From: Oscillospiraceae bacterium
GTDB lineage: Bacteria > Bacillota_A > Clostridia > Oscillospirales > Oscillospiraceae
Length of the DNA stretch: 64,000 nucleotides
NCBI GenBank assembly: GCA_017398105.1
Contig: JAFQHF010000080.1
Location: 1-64,000 of the forward strand
Reading direction: 5' to 3'
Translations under genes and position numbers: made by a program
Notes under the pieces: generated by a model
Database searches by the model: none
Seen by the model: the letters and a program-made list of their open reading frames with translations, nothing else
Told to the model about the DNA's origin: nothing
Part shown: positions 51,033 through 60,235 of the stretch, piece by piece
Numbering within the stretch: position 1 is the stretch's first letter
Layout: each line of letters begins with the position of its first letter

Positions 51033-54000
51033 ACTTCATAACTTTTACATTCACAGTTACCTGGGTAGCCTTTGCATCAGATGCATGACCCACAGGTGTG
51101 ATATCCAGCACCAGCTTGTAGCTCTTGCCTGCCACCAGGGAATGCGCCTCCTTGAACTGGAAGTTCAAATCTCCGACGGACTTACCGGGCAGGAGCTTTT
51201 CAATGCTCTGCAGGAACTCCTTGGAGGTCTTGTCCGCATTGACGGTTATGAAACGGATCTTCGCATTGGCAGGAGACGTCAGGCTCACCTGCACGTTCAG
51301 AGGCAGGCTCTGGGACAGGTAATAGTTCACCGCAGGGGCGCTGATCTTCACAGAGGACTGGGAGACCTTCACCTTCAGTACCGCAGATTCCACAGTCTGG
51401 CCGCAGATGGTGTAGGCAAACTGCACCTGGTAATTCGCCTTGGTGGAATAGGTCACATCCTCCTTCAGCATCAGAGCGAAGGTCTGCTTGCCCTTTGCAT
51501 CCACGCCAAGTTCGCTCAGGCAGAAGAATTCCTCACCCTGGATCAGTTCCACGGATTCCACCACGCCCTGTGCATTGCTGATCTTACTGATGGTGTAGAG
51601 GATCTGGCTTGCAGGATCAATGGCATCCAGCTTGCCCTTACCGGACTGGGTGACGGAAATTGCCTTGCCGTCATAGACCTCAACAGTCAGCTTCAGCGCC
51701 TTGGGTGCGGTTGCTGTATGGATATCGGAATCAGGCTCCCGGAACTGGGGATACAGAGTATAGGCATACTTGCCTCTGACTGCATTCTCATCCATTTTTG
51801 CTTCCAGACGGCCATTCTCATAGGACAGGTACACACCTGCATCCTCATAGGCATCCATTCCTGTAAATCCGGACAGAACGAAGCCATCGTCATTGGTCAC
51901 AGTCGCTGCCACAACACCGACTTCTCTGCCAGCCAAACTGCTGTTCAGCTTCACGGTGGTGGTATTCAGCTTCACAGTGGGTACCGTTGCCACAACCTTG
52001 ACCTTAATGGTAACATCCTTCAGCCGATAGCCGCTCCACATATAGGGAGTACCGGTGTAGGCGTAAGTACCGGCCTTGACGGCTGCGCCATCCTTGATTC
52101 TGGCGTAGAAGCGGTAGTTCTCATAGGTGACTTCCAGATTTTCTGCACCCTTGCTGTTGGTGGTGATATTCTCCACCCGGGCAATGCCGATGTTGGTCTG
52201 ATCCACGGTGGGATACTGCCAGGCTTCCCGCCAGGTGAACACATTGTTCAGCTCCAGATTCACAGCCTTCAGGGTAGGTTCCTTGGTCTGGACAGTGACC
52301 TTGTGGGTCATCTTGATGGCCTCCGTCCAGTTGTCCTTCTGTACCCAGACAGTAGCCGTACCGCCCTCGTACTTACCGTTGTTTTCGGCCAGCCACATCT
52401 GGATGGCATTGTCGTCGGTGTATTCCCAGTTGCTAACGAAGGGCTGTCCGGCCTTGTTCTTGGTGAACTCGATCCGGTTGCCGACCGCATCGGTGATCAC
52501 TTCGTAATTATTGGATGCGTCATAAATCTGGAATCCGGACAGGGGCTGGGTCAGAACGATGTTGACCATAGTCTTTCCGTTCTCGGACATGACCAGCTTA
52601 GGCTTGACATTGGAGGTGCCAATGGTGACCGCCTTCTCCACAGGGTACTGATAGCCTTCCAGATAGATATACAGAGTACCCTTGGTATCGGACTGTTTGG
52701 TGGCAAAGTCCTCGTAGCCGTCATAGCAGACATAGAATCTGCCGGTTTCTTCGTCCTGATAAATGCTGAAATCGCAGTCGGCCAAGCCGAGCATTTCAAT
52801 TTCCGCATCAGCAGCTGCAATATCAAACTCAGCCACAGAATCCGTATAGAACAGGTTATACTTGCTGACCTGCTTTACGGTGACCTTGGGTTCCACGCTC
52901 TTAACGGTAACCTTGATGGGGTATTCATACCAGTAACCGTCGGCGCAACCCACATCCAGGGTCACATTGTAATTGCCGTTTCTGACGGAGCCGTAGAATT
53001 CCGGATTCAGCTGCAGGACACCGGTCTCGGCATCGTACTGTGCCTCAAAGGACGCATAATCGGAATCCGTATAGGCCGCCACTGTCTCGATGGTATTTCC
53101 GTAGCTGGGCAGCAGCATCAGCCGGGCACCGCCGGCGAGCATGGGATTGACGGTAACCTTGCTGTCGCTGAGTCTGGGACTCAGATCCTGCACCTTCAGA
53201 GTCAGGGACGCAGATACCTTGGCCAGATCCGTGGTCTGGGCTGTGATGACAGCCTCACCGTCAGCATTCTTCTTGATGGTAACCTCGGCATTTCCGTCCT
53301 CGTCCACCTTGATGGAAGCCAGCTTGGTGTTGGAGGAAGTCCATCTGATGCTCTTCTTGTTCAGTTCGATGCCATTATCCCACTGATCCAGAGCCTCTGC
53401 CTGAATATAGAAGGTATAGGCTTCACCGCCGAACATGCCCTTGCTGAAGGTCAGAACGCCGTCTTCCGCGCCGTCTGCAAGCAGATTCAGCGTCTCAGTC
53501 TGGGCAGGGATGATCTTTACAGGAACGGTAACGCTTCTGTTCAGGGGGTCATTGATGATGGATGCGGTGATCTTCACATTACCGGGCTTGTAACCGCCGT
53601 AGACTGCAATATAGAGATTATCGCCGTCATCTTCGATGTCAACCCAAGCCATTTCCTCATCGGAAACGGTAAATTCCAGGGCGTAGGGATTCTGCACGCC
53701 GGGAACCACCATCTTAGCCATTTCATTGCGCTGCAGGCCGATGGCAGGTGCATCCACGGAAGCAGTCAGCTTCTTCTCGGGAGTCACAAAGTAAACATTC
53801 ACCGTAACCGTACCGGTAATGCCGTAGGGATCTGTTGCCGTGACGGTTGCGGTACCCAGGTTTCCAAACTCCACGTCACAGTATTCGTTATAAAGACCGT
53901 ATTCGTTATCGATTCTTGCATTCCTTACCGTCCAGGTCAGCTCACCCATTTCATGCATGAAACCGGGAATGCCTGCATACAGGGGACGAATATTGTAGCA

Positions 54001-57000
54001 GTCAGAAATATCCAGGTCTGCCCGGCCGTCCACGATCAGGCCGTCCCAGCTGGTATCCCGAATCACCAGCTTGGTATCCTGCTTCAAAACCTCCAGCTCG
54101 AAGCTGCCGGTGGCACCGGTTTCCAGGGAGGTGGCAGAAACCTCGACCAGCTGGTTTTCGGTCAGGCCGCTGTTGATCGTCACAAGGCCGTTTCCGTCAA
54201 CGCTGGCATACTCTGCACCCGCAGTGATCTCCCACTCGGCCTCCACGATTCCGGTGTAATCCTGAGCTGCCAGCTGGATGGACTTGCCGCTGAGAACGTA
54301 ATCCAATTCATTGGTGCTGACGATTTCCAGATCATCGGAATAGGACATCCAGGTCAGATAACCGCCGTAATTCTGGGTAGTATCGTACTCGTAATTCTCA
54401 GGATAGTAGACATTGGCAGTGGTGTTGCGGAAGCTGCCCATAATCATGGGCTCCGCTCCCTGGAAGATCACCTTGTCAATGGTGCCGCAGTTTCCGAAGG
54501 CACTGGGCATAATCATCTCCACGCCTGCGGGAATGCGCACCCGTTCCAGACTTGTACAGCATTCGAACAAACCGGGGAGCAGTCTGGTCAGGTTCTCAGA
54601 CAACTTCACCGTCTTCAGATTGTCGCAGCTGTAGAAGCTCTGGGCGCTCAGATTTACCACGCTGTTGGGGATGGTCACATTGGTCAGGCTGTCGCAGTTC
54701 ATGAAGGCCTGGAAGCCGATCTCGCTCACGCTGCCGGGGATGGAAATGCCGTTCAGGGAGACACAGCCGGCAAAAGCAGCCTCGCTGATGGACTGCAGAT
54801 TTCCGGACAGCCGGACGCTTTCCAGACTGGTGCAGTCTGCGAAGGAAGCGTAGGACAGGGACATGACAGAGTCCGGCAGGCTGACGTTCTTCAGGCTGGA
54901 GCAGCCTGCAAAGGCATTGTAATCGATGTATTCCAGGGTATCCGGCAGGCTGACGCTGGCCAGATCTTCACAGCTCTGGAACGCATTGTAGGTAATGTTG
55001 GTGACCGTGCCGGGGATGGAGATGCTGGTCAGGCCGCTGCCCTGGAAGGCCGCGCCGTCGATCCAGCGAACCGTATCAGGCAGATCAATGGTTTTCAGGC
55101 TGTCACATTCAGAGAAGGCGCTGCATCCGATATAGTCCAGGGTATCCGACAGCGTTACCTGTGCCAGACTGGTGCAGTCATGGAAGGCCGCATAGGCCAC
55201 ATTCATGACAGAGTCCGCCATGACGGCTCTGGTCAGCTCGGTCAGGCCCCGGAAGGCATTGTTGCCCACATGGAGGATACCGTCTTCCACCTGAACGGTC
55301 TTGATGCCGCCTGCAAAGGCAGCCCAGGGTGCTTCTCCGATCTCGAATTCATCCATGTAGCCCTGTCCGGAAATGGTCAGCAGGCCGCTGTCCTGGGCAA
55401 AGGTCCACTGGACACCCTCGCCGCAGCTGCCGCCGATCTGGCCATTTTCCAGCGCGATGGGGTCGTTGCCTTCCCAGACATAGCCATGCTCTTCATAGTA
55501 GTTGATTTCGCTTCCCGCAAAGGCATAGACATTGCCATTATTGAGGACATTGCCGGAAACATTCATCACAGCGCCGTCCATCAGGGAGATGTTGCCGTTG
55601 ATTTCCAGCTGGGGATGCTCGTCCAGGTACTGATCCCGAATCTCCAGCTCGCCGTGAACCGTCAGATTGCTGTTGATCACGACCCAGTCGTTGCCGCAGG
55701 GATGCTCAAGGTCTGCATAGCCCTGGATCATTACCAGCTTTGCGTTTTCCGGAATCACAGCATCGGTATTCAGAACCATGTTATAGCTCTCGACCTCAAC
55801 GCCTGCAACACCCCAGGTGCCCTCCTGAGCATAATACATGACATTCGTGAAGTCTTCTTCGTCCGCGAACTGATAGTACCATGTCTGGTACTTGTTCAGA
55901 ATACCGGTTACACCGGGCGCATGTACGCCATCGCCATGCATACCGCAATGATAATTCATCAGAACCTTAAACTCTGCATTTCTTCCATGGGTATAGGTTC
56001 CGCCAACAATCACAACGCCGCCATGCTCATCCATGGCCATGCTGGTGATGGTGCTGTTGTTCACCAGCTTACCGCCTTCTTCAACGATCAGGTCGCCGCC
56101 ATGATAAATCACCACAGGCGCGTTAATGGTCAGGGTAACGCCTCTGGGAACAAAGAGGCTGCGGCCAAAGATTTCCAAAGGCTTATTAATAGTCAGATTT
56201 CTTTCCAGGAAGAGGGTGCCTTCCAGGGTGTAATCCCAGGGCTCATCATGATTCTCCAGAGCCTCAATAAACTCAGCCTGGGTCATGGTGGGTTCACCGC
56301 TGTAGGTACCGCCGCTGAGAACAGGAGAATTGTTATTCGTAATAGTACCATCGCTCTGCATATGGCCGCCCTGGTAAACCCAGATGCCAAGCCCATCCAT
56401 TATGCCGCCGTTGTTATGCACTGCAGCCCGGGTATGCAGGATACCATACACATTGATCCGTCCGTAGACTTCCAGATCACCATAGAGGTTCATCATACCA
56501 TGGTTCATTACAGTGCCATCCACAACCACGGTCATATTCTCTCCGTCCCGGATCTCACCGTTGTTGGTAACGGTAACGCCCTCGGGGATGGTAAAGGTAC
56601 CTTCCTCTTCGGACTGTACCAGCAGAACGCCGTTTTCAGGGATGGTCAGATCCTCAGTCAGAGTCTCGGCGCCCATCTGCAGGTAGCACTTGCCGTAGGT
56701 GTTGTTCCGGAAAGCCTCCAGCGCACCCTCCCGCCAGGAGTTGATGTGCAGTGTCAGCTTGTTCTCAGAAATGCCGGTGATGGATACGGGATCGCCATAG
56801 TAATGGGTAATGGAACCGGATTCGTTGACGGTCACGGTGCCGCTGTTGGTCAGCTCGCCGTTTTCCAGAACCCACAGATTGCCGTTGACGATCAGCTTGC
56901 CGCCCCGCTCGATGATCAGGGCACTGCTGCCCCACACGCCGGTCCAGCCATTGATGGTCAGGGTCTTGCCGGTGGGAACGATGATACAGCCGCCATTCAT

Positions 57001-60000
57001 CAGATCCAGGCCGCCATTTTCCGGAATGGTCAGGTTTGCACCAAGGGTGACAGCCTGTTCCCAGGCCAAAGGTTCGCCGCTGGCAGCGCTTTCCGCCACA
57101 GCATCCCGGAACTGGGCCCACAGATCCACAGGCGCCTCTTCCTCGCCATCAATGATGGTACCGCCACGGTTGATGGGGGCATTGCCCTCCCAGGTACCCC
57201 GAATCGACACTTGACCGTTCTTGTAGACGTTGACGGTGCCATTGTTGACAACATGTCCTTCTTCGCCGACATACAGATAGGTAAAGTAGTTACTGTTGCT
57301 GGGCTGCAAGATATTGATGGTGCCGTAATTGTTCAGCTTACTGTACGGACCGTCCACATAAATATCCCAGTCATTGTCGATGGTGCCGTAATTATTCACT
57401 TCACCATAGATGTACATGCCCAGGCCGTCAACAGTCAGCTTGACTCCCTGGGGGATTGTCAGACTGGCATCGTAGGAAACCGTGACAATGCACTTTTCAG
57501 GAATGGTAAAATTACCGGGAATCGTCACGTTGCCTCTGAAAAGCAGCTCTGTCCTGCCAAAGCCGGTGTCCCGCAGGATGGCAACGTCCTCTGCCCAGGT
57601 AAGGGTATCGCTCACGATAACCCGTGCGCCCATATCCTTCTTGGCAACGCCGTTGACCGTGCTGACCGCACTGCCCTGCTTAAAGGTCTGATAAATATAG
57701 GAATAATCACCGCTGCGGGTATAGCTGCCCTGAACATCCAGCGTGCCGCCTTCGTTAACGTACAAGGAATACTTGTTCACTGCCAGACGGCCGCCGACTT
57801 CCACCAGAAGGGAGCCATACTCGATGGTGCCGCCGGAATTGACGGTCAGAGTCTTGCCGCTGGGAACGGTAATAGAACCACCTTGGCCAATATACAGATT
57901 GCTTTCCTCGGGAACGGTAAAGTTATTCTCCAGCACCACGGGAACATAAAGATTGATATATCCATTGGTATCCAGCAGCTGCTGCAGATAGGTTTCCGTA
58001 AAGCGGAAGGTATCGGGATCATAGTAGAAGGGCTGGCTCAGCTCCGTCCAGGCACCGTTGCAGGTTCTGGTAATGTCATCGGAAATAGCGCGGACGCGGA
58101 AGGAATAGTAGCCCTTGCCATTTTCCTGCGTCTGCCAGTTACCCAGCTGGGTAGAGGTGTTGGCGAAGCCCCAAGTGGAACCGATCTGCCAGGGCTCTTC
58201 GTTCTCACTGGAAGCATAGTACCATTCCACCTCATACTCCGTGCCCTCACGCACACCGGCCGGTGCCGTCCAGCTGGCCGTCAGATTCTCAAAGCGCAGG
58301 TTAGAGCAGGTTCCCAGCGCGGTATTGGGCTTCCGATAGGTCCAGGTGCCAGATACCGCAGGCTCACTGTCATAATAGATATCAGCATTGTTATACGTAG
58401 TAGAAGTCACGGTAAAGTAATAGGTACCGCTTTCCGGATCATCCAGGATGAATTTATCAACAGACCGCCACTCCTGCGCATCAGCATAACCAAAGCCAAA
58501 GCCATAGCTGCCCAGCTCCTCGCCGGTAGCCTGGTCATAAACACGGATCCGGGCTTCGTTATCATCCGGCTGCGCGACCTGCCAGGCGATCGCGCCATAG
58601 CGGTTTACCAGTGTTTCTCCCCCATCGATCCACTTCAAGCTTTTGTTCCAGGTGGGATTCTGAGGGGTACCCAGCCGGGTCAGGCCGGACATATCCCGAA
58701 TCTTCCAGCAGCCTTCCCGTTCCTCGGTAATCAGCATGTTGGCAGTATCCAGACCGGTCACCACATCCGTCCAGTCGGATGCGTATACATACAGTGTACC
58801 GCTTCCGGAATAGCTGCCGGTAACGGACATGGTACTTTGCAAATTGAAATTCTCAGACTCATTGACCAGGTTTCCCCTGACTTCCAGAGGCACATTCATA
58901 TACACATTGCTGCCGTAAACGGTCAATGTGCTTCCCCGGGCAATGATAAGCGCATTATTGCCATTAACAGCCAGTTCCACATTGCCGGGAATGAACAGGG
59001 AACGATCCAGCGTGATCCCACTGTCATAGGTACTCATATCGATCCGGTATTTCCAGCCGCTGGTATCCCGATTGATCGCAGACAGCGCCGCTTCCAGCGC
59101 ATCCGCAGACTTCACATCCTGATAATACCACCGGGGGCCATTCCACTCATTGGCAGCCACAACATTCTGCGCGCCGGTAACCACTGCATCACTGTTCACC
59201 ATCAACGAGCTTTCCACCAGAATCTGACCGGTAACATGCAGTTCTTTATAAACTCTGGAATAGCTTGCAAGGTTCAGCGTACCGGCAACCGTCAGGCTGT
59301 CCACATACAAGCCGCTTCTAATTGTGAAAGTCACACCCGCAGGGACGATCAGTTCTGCATTGTCATTATAGAACTCCAACGACAGATACCTGGGAAGCGT
59401 CAGAGATTCCTCGATCATCAGAGGTTCATCGCCTTCATACCAGGCATATGTCCAGGTATCAAAGGACATGGCAGCCAGTTCCTTCAGATCTTCAAAATCA
59501 GTGAAGTAATAAGCATTTTCACCGTTCTGGGTCAGACTCATGGCGCTGACACCACCGTCCAGAGAGACCTCCTGCCGCTCCAGATAAGTATCCGTGAAGG
59601 TCTGGGTCTCGTCATAGGAAGAGAAGCTGCCGTCACCGTTGTCGACAACTCTGGTCACCGTATCGGTATAGGTGCGGGTCTTCTCTTCCACATACCAGTA
59701 GGAATCGTCCCGGGGCAGAGGGGTCCGGTTCCGGCGGGGTTCCGTTTCTTCAGGCTCGGTCTCCTCCGGCTCGGTTTCCTGGGCTTCCGTCTGCGCAGGC
59801 TCCGTTACGGCGGCCTCGGTCTCAGCCGGTTCCGTCAGGGCAGGCACAGTTTCTTCCGGCTCAGATGCAGGCAGTGTCTCAACCGCTGCCGTAGGCTCCG
59901 GAAGCTCTGTTTCCGCCGCAGTTTCTTCAGCAGCCACAGTCTCCACCGGAACGATGGCCTGTGCAGCTTCTGTTTCCGCAATTTCCATAATGTCCAGTTC

Positions 60001-60084
60001 CGATGCAGCGGCAGGCATAGGCAGCATGCCGAGCACCAGCACCAGGGCCAGGAACGCGGAAAGACTTCGTTTCAGAATTTCCAT
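51031..60084 (-). CDS. Giant secreted surface protein with beta-helix-like repeats, BspA-type LRRs and Ig-like modules
   Basis: A 3017-residue exported protein. Signal peptide 1-27 (SAFLALVLVLGMLPMPAAAS); a Glu/Thr/Pro-rich linker to about 125; long stretches of short repeats such as LTVPSGKTLTVNSGG suggesting right-handed beta-helices (about 200-1570, interrupted near 585-690 by a fibronectin-type module); BspA-like LRR_5 units (about 1580-1880, with LPDTLEYIDYNAFAGCSSL and many FxxCxSL units); then Ig-like and related modules to the end. No LPxTG, SLH or hydrophobic tail is seen. Such proteins bind polysaccharide, mucus or host proteins; this role is inferred. The start at 60084 follows AAAGGAG. 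A paralogue lies next upstream on the strand. Confidence 0.88.
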   Translation of the reverse strand: MEILKRSLSAFLALVLVLGMLPMPAAASELDIMEIAETEAAQAIVPVETVAAEETAAETELPEPTAAVETLPASEPEETVPALTEPAETEAAVTEPAQTEAQETEPEETEPEETEPRRNRTPLPRDDSYWYVEEKTRTYTDTVTRVVDNGDGSFSSYDETQTFTDTYLERQEVSLDGGVSAMSLTQNGENAYYFTDFEDLKELAAMSFDTWTYAWYEGDEPLMIEESLTLPRYLSLEFYNDNAELIVPAGVTFTIRSGLYVDSLTVAGTLNLASYSRVYKELHVTGQILVESSLMVNSDAVVTGAQNVVAANEWNGPRWYYQDVKSADALEAALSAINRDTSGWKYRIDMSTYDSGITLDRSLFIPGNVELAVNGNNALIIARGSTLTVYGSNVYMNVPLEVRGNLVNESENFNLQSTMSVTGSYSGSGTLYVYASDWTDVVTGLDTANMLITEEREGCWKIRDMSGLTRLGTPQNPTWNKSLKWIDGGETLVNRYGAIAWQVAQPDDNEARIRVYDQATGEELGSYGFGFGYADAQEWRSVDKFILDDPESGTYYFTVTSTTYNNADIYYDSEPAVSGTWTYRKPNTALGTCSNLRFENLTASWTAPAGVREGTEYEVEWYYASSENEEPWQIGSTWGFANTSTQLGNWQTQENGKGYYSFRVRAISDDITRTCNGAWTELSQPFYYDPDTFRFTETYLQQLLDTNGYINLYVPVVLENNFTVPEESNLYIGQGGSITVPSGKTLTVNSGGTIEYGSLLVEVGGRLAVNKYSLYVNEGGTLDVQGSYTRSGDYSYIYQTFKQGSAVSTVNGVAKKDMGARVIVSDTLTWAEDVAILRDTGFGRTELLFRGNVTIPGNFTIPEKCIVTVSYDASLTIPQGVKLTVDGLGMYIYGEVNNYGTIDNDWDIYVDGPYSKLNNYGTINILQPSNSNYFTYLYVGEEGHVVNNGTVNVYKNGQVSIRGTWEGNAPINRGGTIIDGEEEAPVDLWAQFRDAVAESAASGEPLAWEQAVTLGANLTIPENGGLDLMNGGCIIVPTGKTLTINGWTGVWGSSALIIERGGKLIVNGNLWVLENGELTNSGTVTVNESGSITHYYGDPVSITGISENKLTLHINSWREGALEAFRNNTYGKCYLQMGAETLTEDLTIPENGVLLVQSEEEGTFTIPEGVTVTNNGEIRDGENMTVVVDGTVMNHGMMNLYGDLEVYGRINVYGILHTRAAVHNNGGIMDGLGIWVYQGGHMQSDGTITNNNSPVLSGGTYSGEPTMTQAEFIEALENHDEPWDYTLEGTLFLERNLTINKPLEIFGRSLFVPRGVTLTINAPVVIYHGGDLIVEEGGKLVNNSTITSMAMDEHGGVVIVGGTYTHGRNAEFKVLMNYHCGMHGDGVHAPGVTGILNKYQTWYYQFADEEDFTNVMYYAQEGTWGVAGVEVESYNMVLNTDAVIPENAKLVMIQGYADLEHPCGNDWVVINSNLTVHGELEIRDQYLDEHPQLEINGNISLMDGAVMNVSGNVLNNGNVYAFAGSEINYYEEHGYVWEGNDPIALENGQIGGSCGEGVQWTFAQDSGLLTISGQGYMDEFEIGEAPWAAFAGGIKTVQVEDGILHVGNNAFRGLTELTRAVMADSVMNVAYAAFHDCTSLAQVTLSDTLDYIGCSAFSECDSLKTIDLPDTVRWIDGAAFQGSGLTSISIPGTVTNITYNAFQSCEDLASVSLPDTLEYIDYNAFAGCSSLKNVSLPDSVMSLSYASFADCTSLESVRLSGNLQSISEAAFAGCVSLNGISIPGSVSEIGFQAFMNCDSLTNVTIPNSVVNLSAQSFYSCDNLKTVKLSENLTRLLPGLFECCTSLERVRIPAGVEMIMPSAFGNCGTIDKVIFQGAEPMIMGSFRNTTANVYYPENYEYDTTQNYGGYLTWMSYSDDLEIVSTNELDYVLSGKSIQLAAQDYTGIVEAEWEITAGAEYASVDGNGLVTINSGLTENQLVEVSATSLETGATGSFELEVLKQDTKLVIRDTSWDGLIVDGRADLDISDCYNIRPLYAGIPGFMHEMGELTWTVRNARIDNEYGLYNEYCDVEFGNLGTATVTATDPYGITGTVTVNVYFVTPEKKLTASVDAPAIGLQRNEMAKMVVPGVQNPYALEFTVSDEEMAWVDIEDDGDNLYIAVYGGYKPGNVKITASIINDPLNRSVTVPVKIIPAQTETLNLLADGAEDGVLTFSKGMFGGEAYTFYIQAEALDQWDNGIELNKKSIRWTSSNTKLASIKVDEDGNAEVTIKKNADGEAVITAQTTDLAKVSASLTLKVQDLSPRLSDSKVTVNPMLAGGARLMLLPSYGNTIETVAAYTDSDYASFEAQYDAETGVLQLNPEFYGSVRNGNYNVTLDVGCADGYWYEYPIKVTVKSVEPKVTVKQVSKYNLFYTDSVAEFDIAAADAEIEMLGLADCDFSIYQDEETGRFYVCYDGYEDFATKQSDTKGTLYIYLEGYQYPVEKAVTIGTSNVKPKLVMSENGKTMVNIVLTQPLSGFQIYDASNNYEVITDAVGNRIEFTKNKAGQPFVSNWEYTDDNAIQMWLAENNGKYEGGTATVWVQKDNWTEAIKMTHKVTVQTKEPTLKAVNLELNNVFTWREAWQYPTVDQTNIGIARVENITTNSKGAENLEVTYENYRFYARIKDGAAVKAGTYAYTGTPYMWSGYRLKDVTIKVKVVATVPTVKLNTTTVKLNSSLAGREVGVVAATVTNDDGFVLSGFTGMDAYEDAGVYLSYENGRLEAKMDENAVRGKYAYTLYPQFREPDSDIHTATAPKALKLTVEVYDGKAISVTQSGKGKLDAIDPASQILYTISKISNAQGVVESVELIQGEEFFCLSELGVDAKGKQTFALMLKEDVTYSTKANYQVQFAYTICGQTVESAVLKVKVSQSSVKISAPAVNYYLSQSLPLNVQVSLTSPANAKIRFITVNADKTSKEFLQSIEKLLPGKSVGDLNFQFKEAHSLVAGKSYKLVLDITPVGHASDAKATQVTVNVKVMK

Positions 60085-60187
60085 TGACAGTTCTCCTTTA
60101 CAATTCATTCATTTTTCAATGATATCACACCTATCGAAAAAAAGCCACTGCTTTTATAGAAATACTCAGTCTTTTTTCAGCACAGCA

Positions 60188-60215
60188 AAGGCCGGTTCCT
60201 TTCGGAACCGGCCTT
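60188..60215 (-). terminator. Terminator between the two giant genes
   Basis: AAGGCCGGTTCC and GGAACCGGCCTT form a 12-bp stem after the upstream paralogue's stop. The T tail on the minus strand is weak (TTGCTGTGC). Confidence 0.6.
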
Positions 60216-60235
60216 GCGTGTTTGGGTGATTGAAT

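Noticed and set aside
50980..60087. Plus-strand open frame of over 3000 codons opposite the giant surface protein gene
   Set aside because: It is codon-aligned with the sense gene and open only because the sense gene lacks TTA/CTA/TCA. It has no ribosome site, signal peptide or recognisable domain, while the minus-strand protein has all of these.
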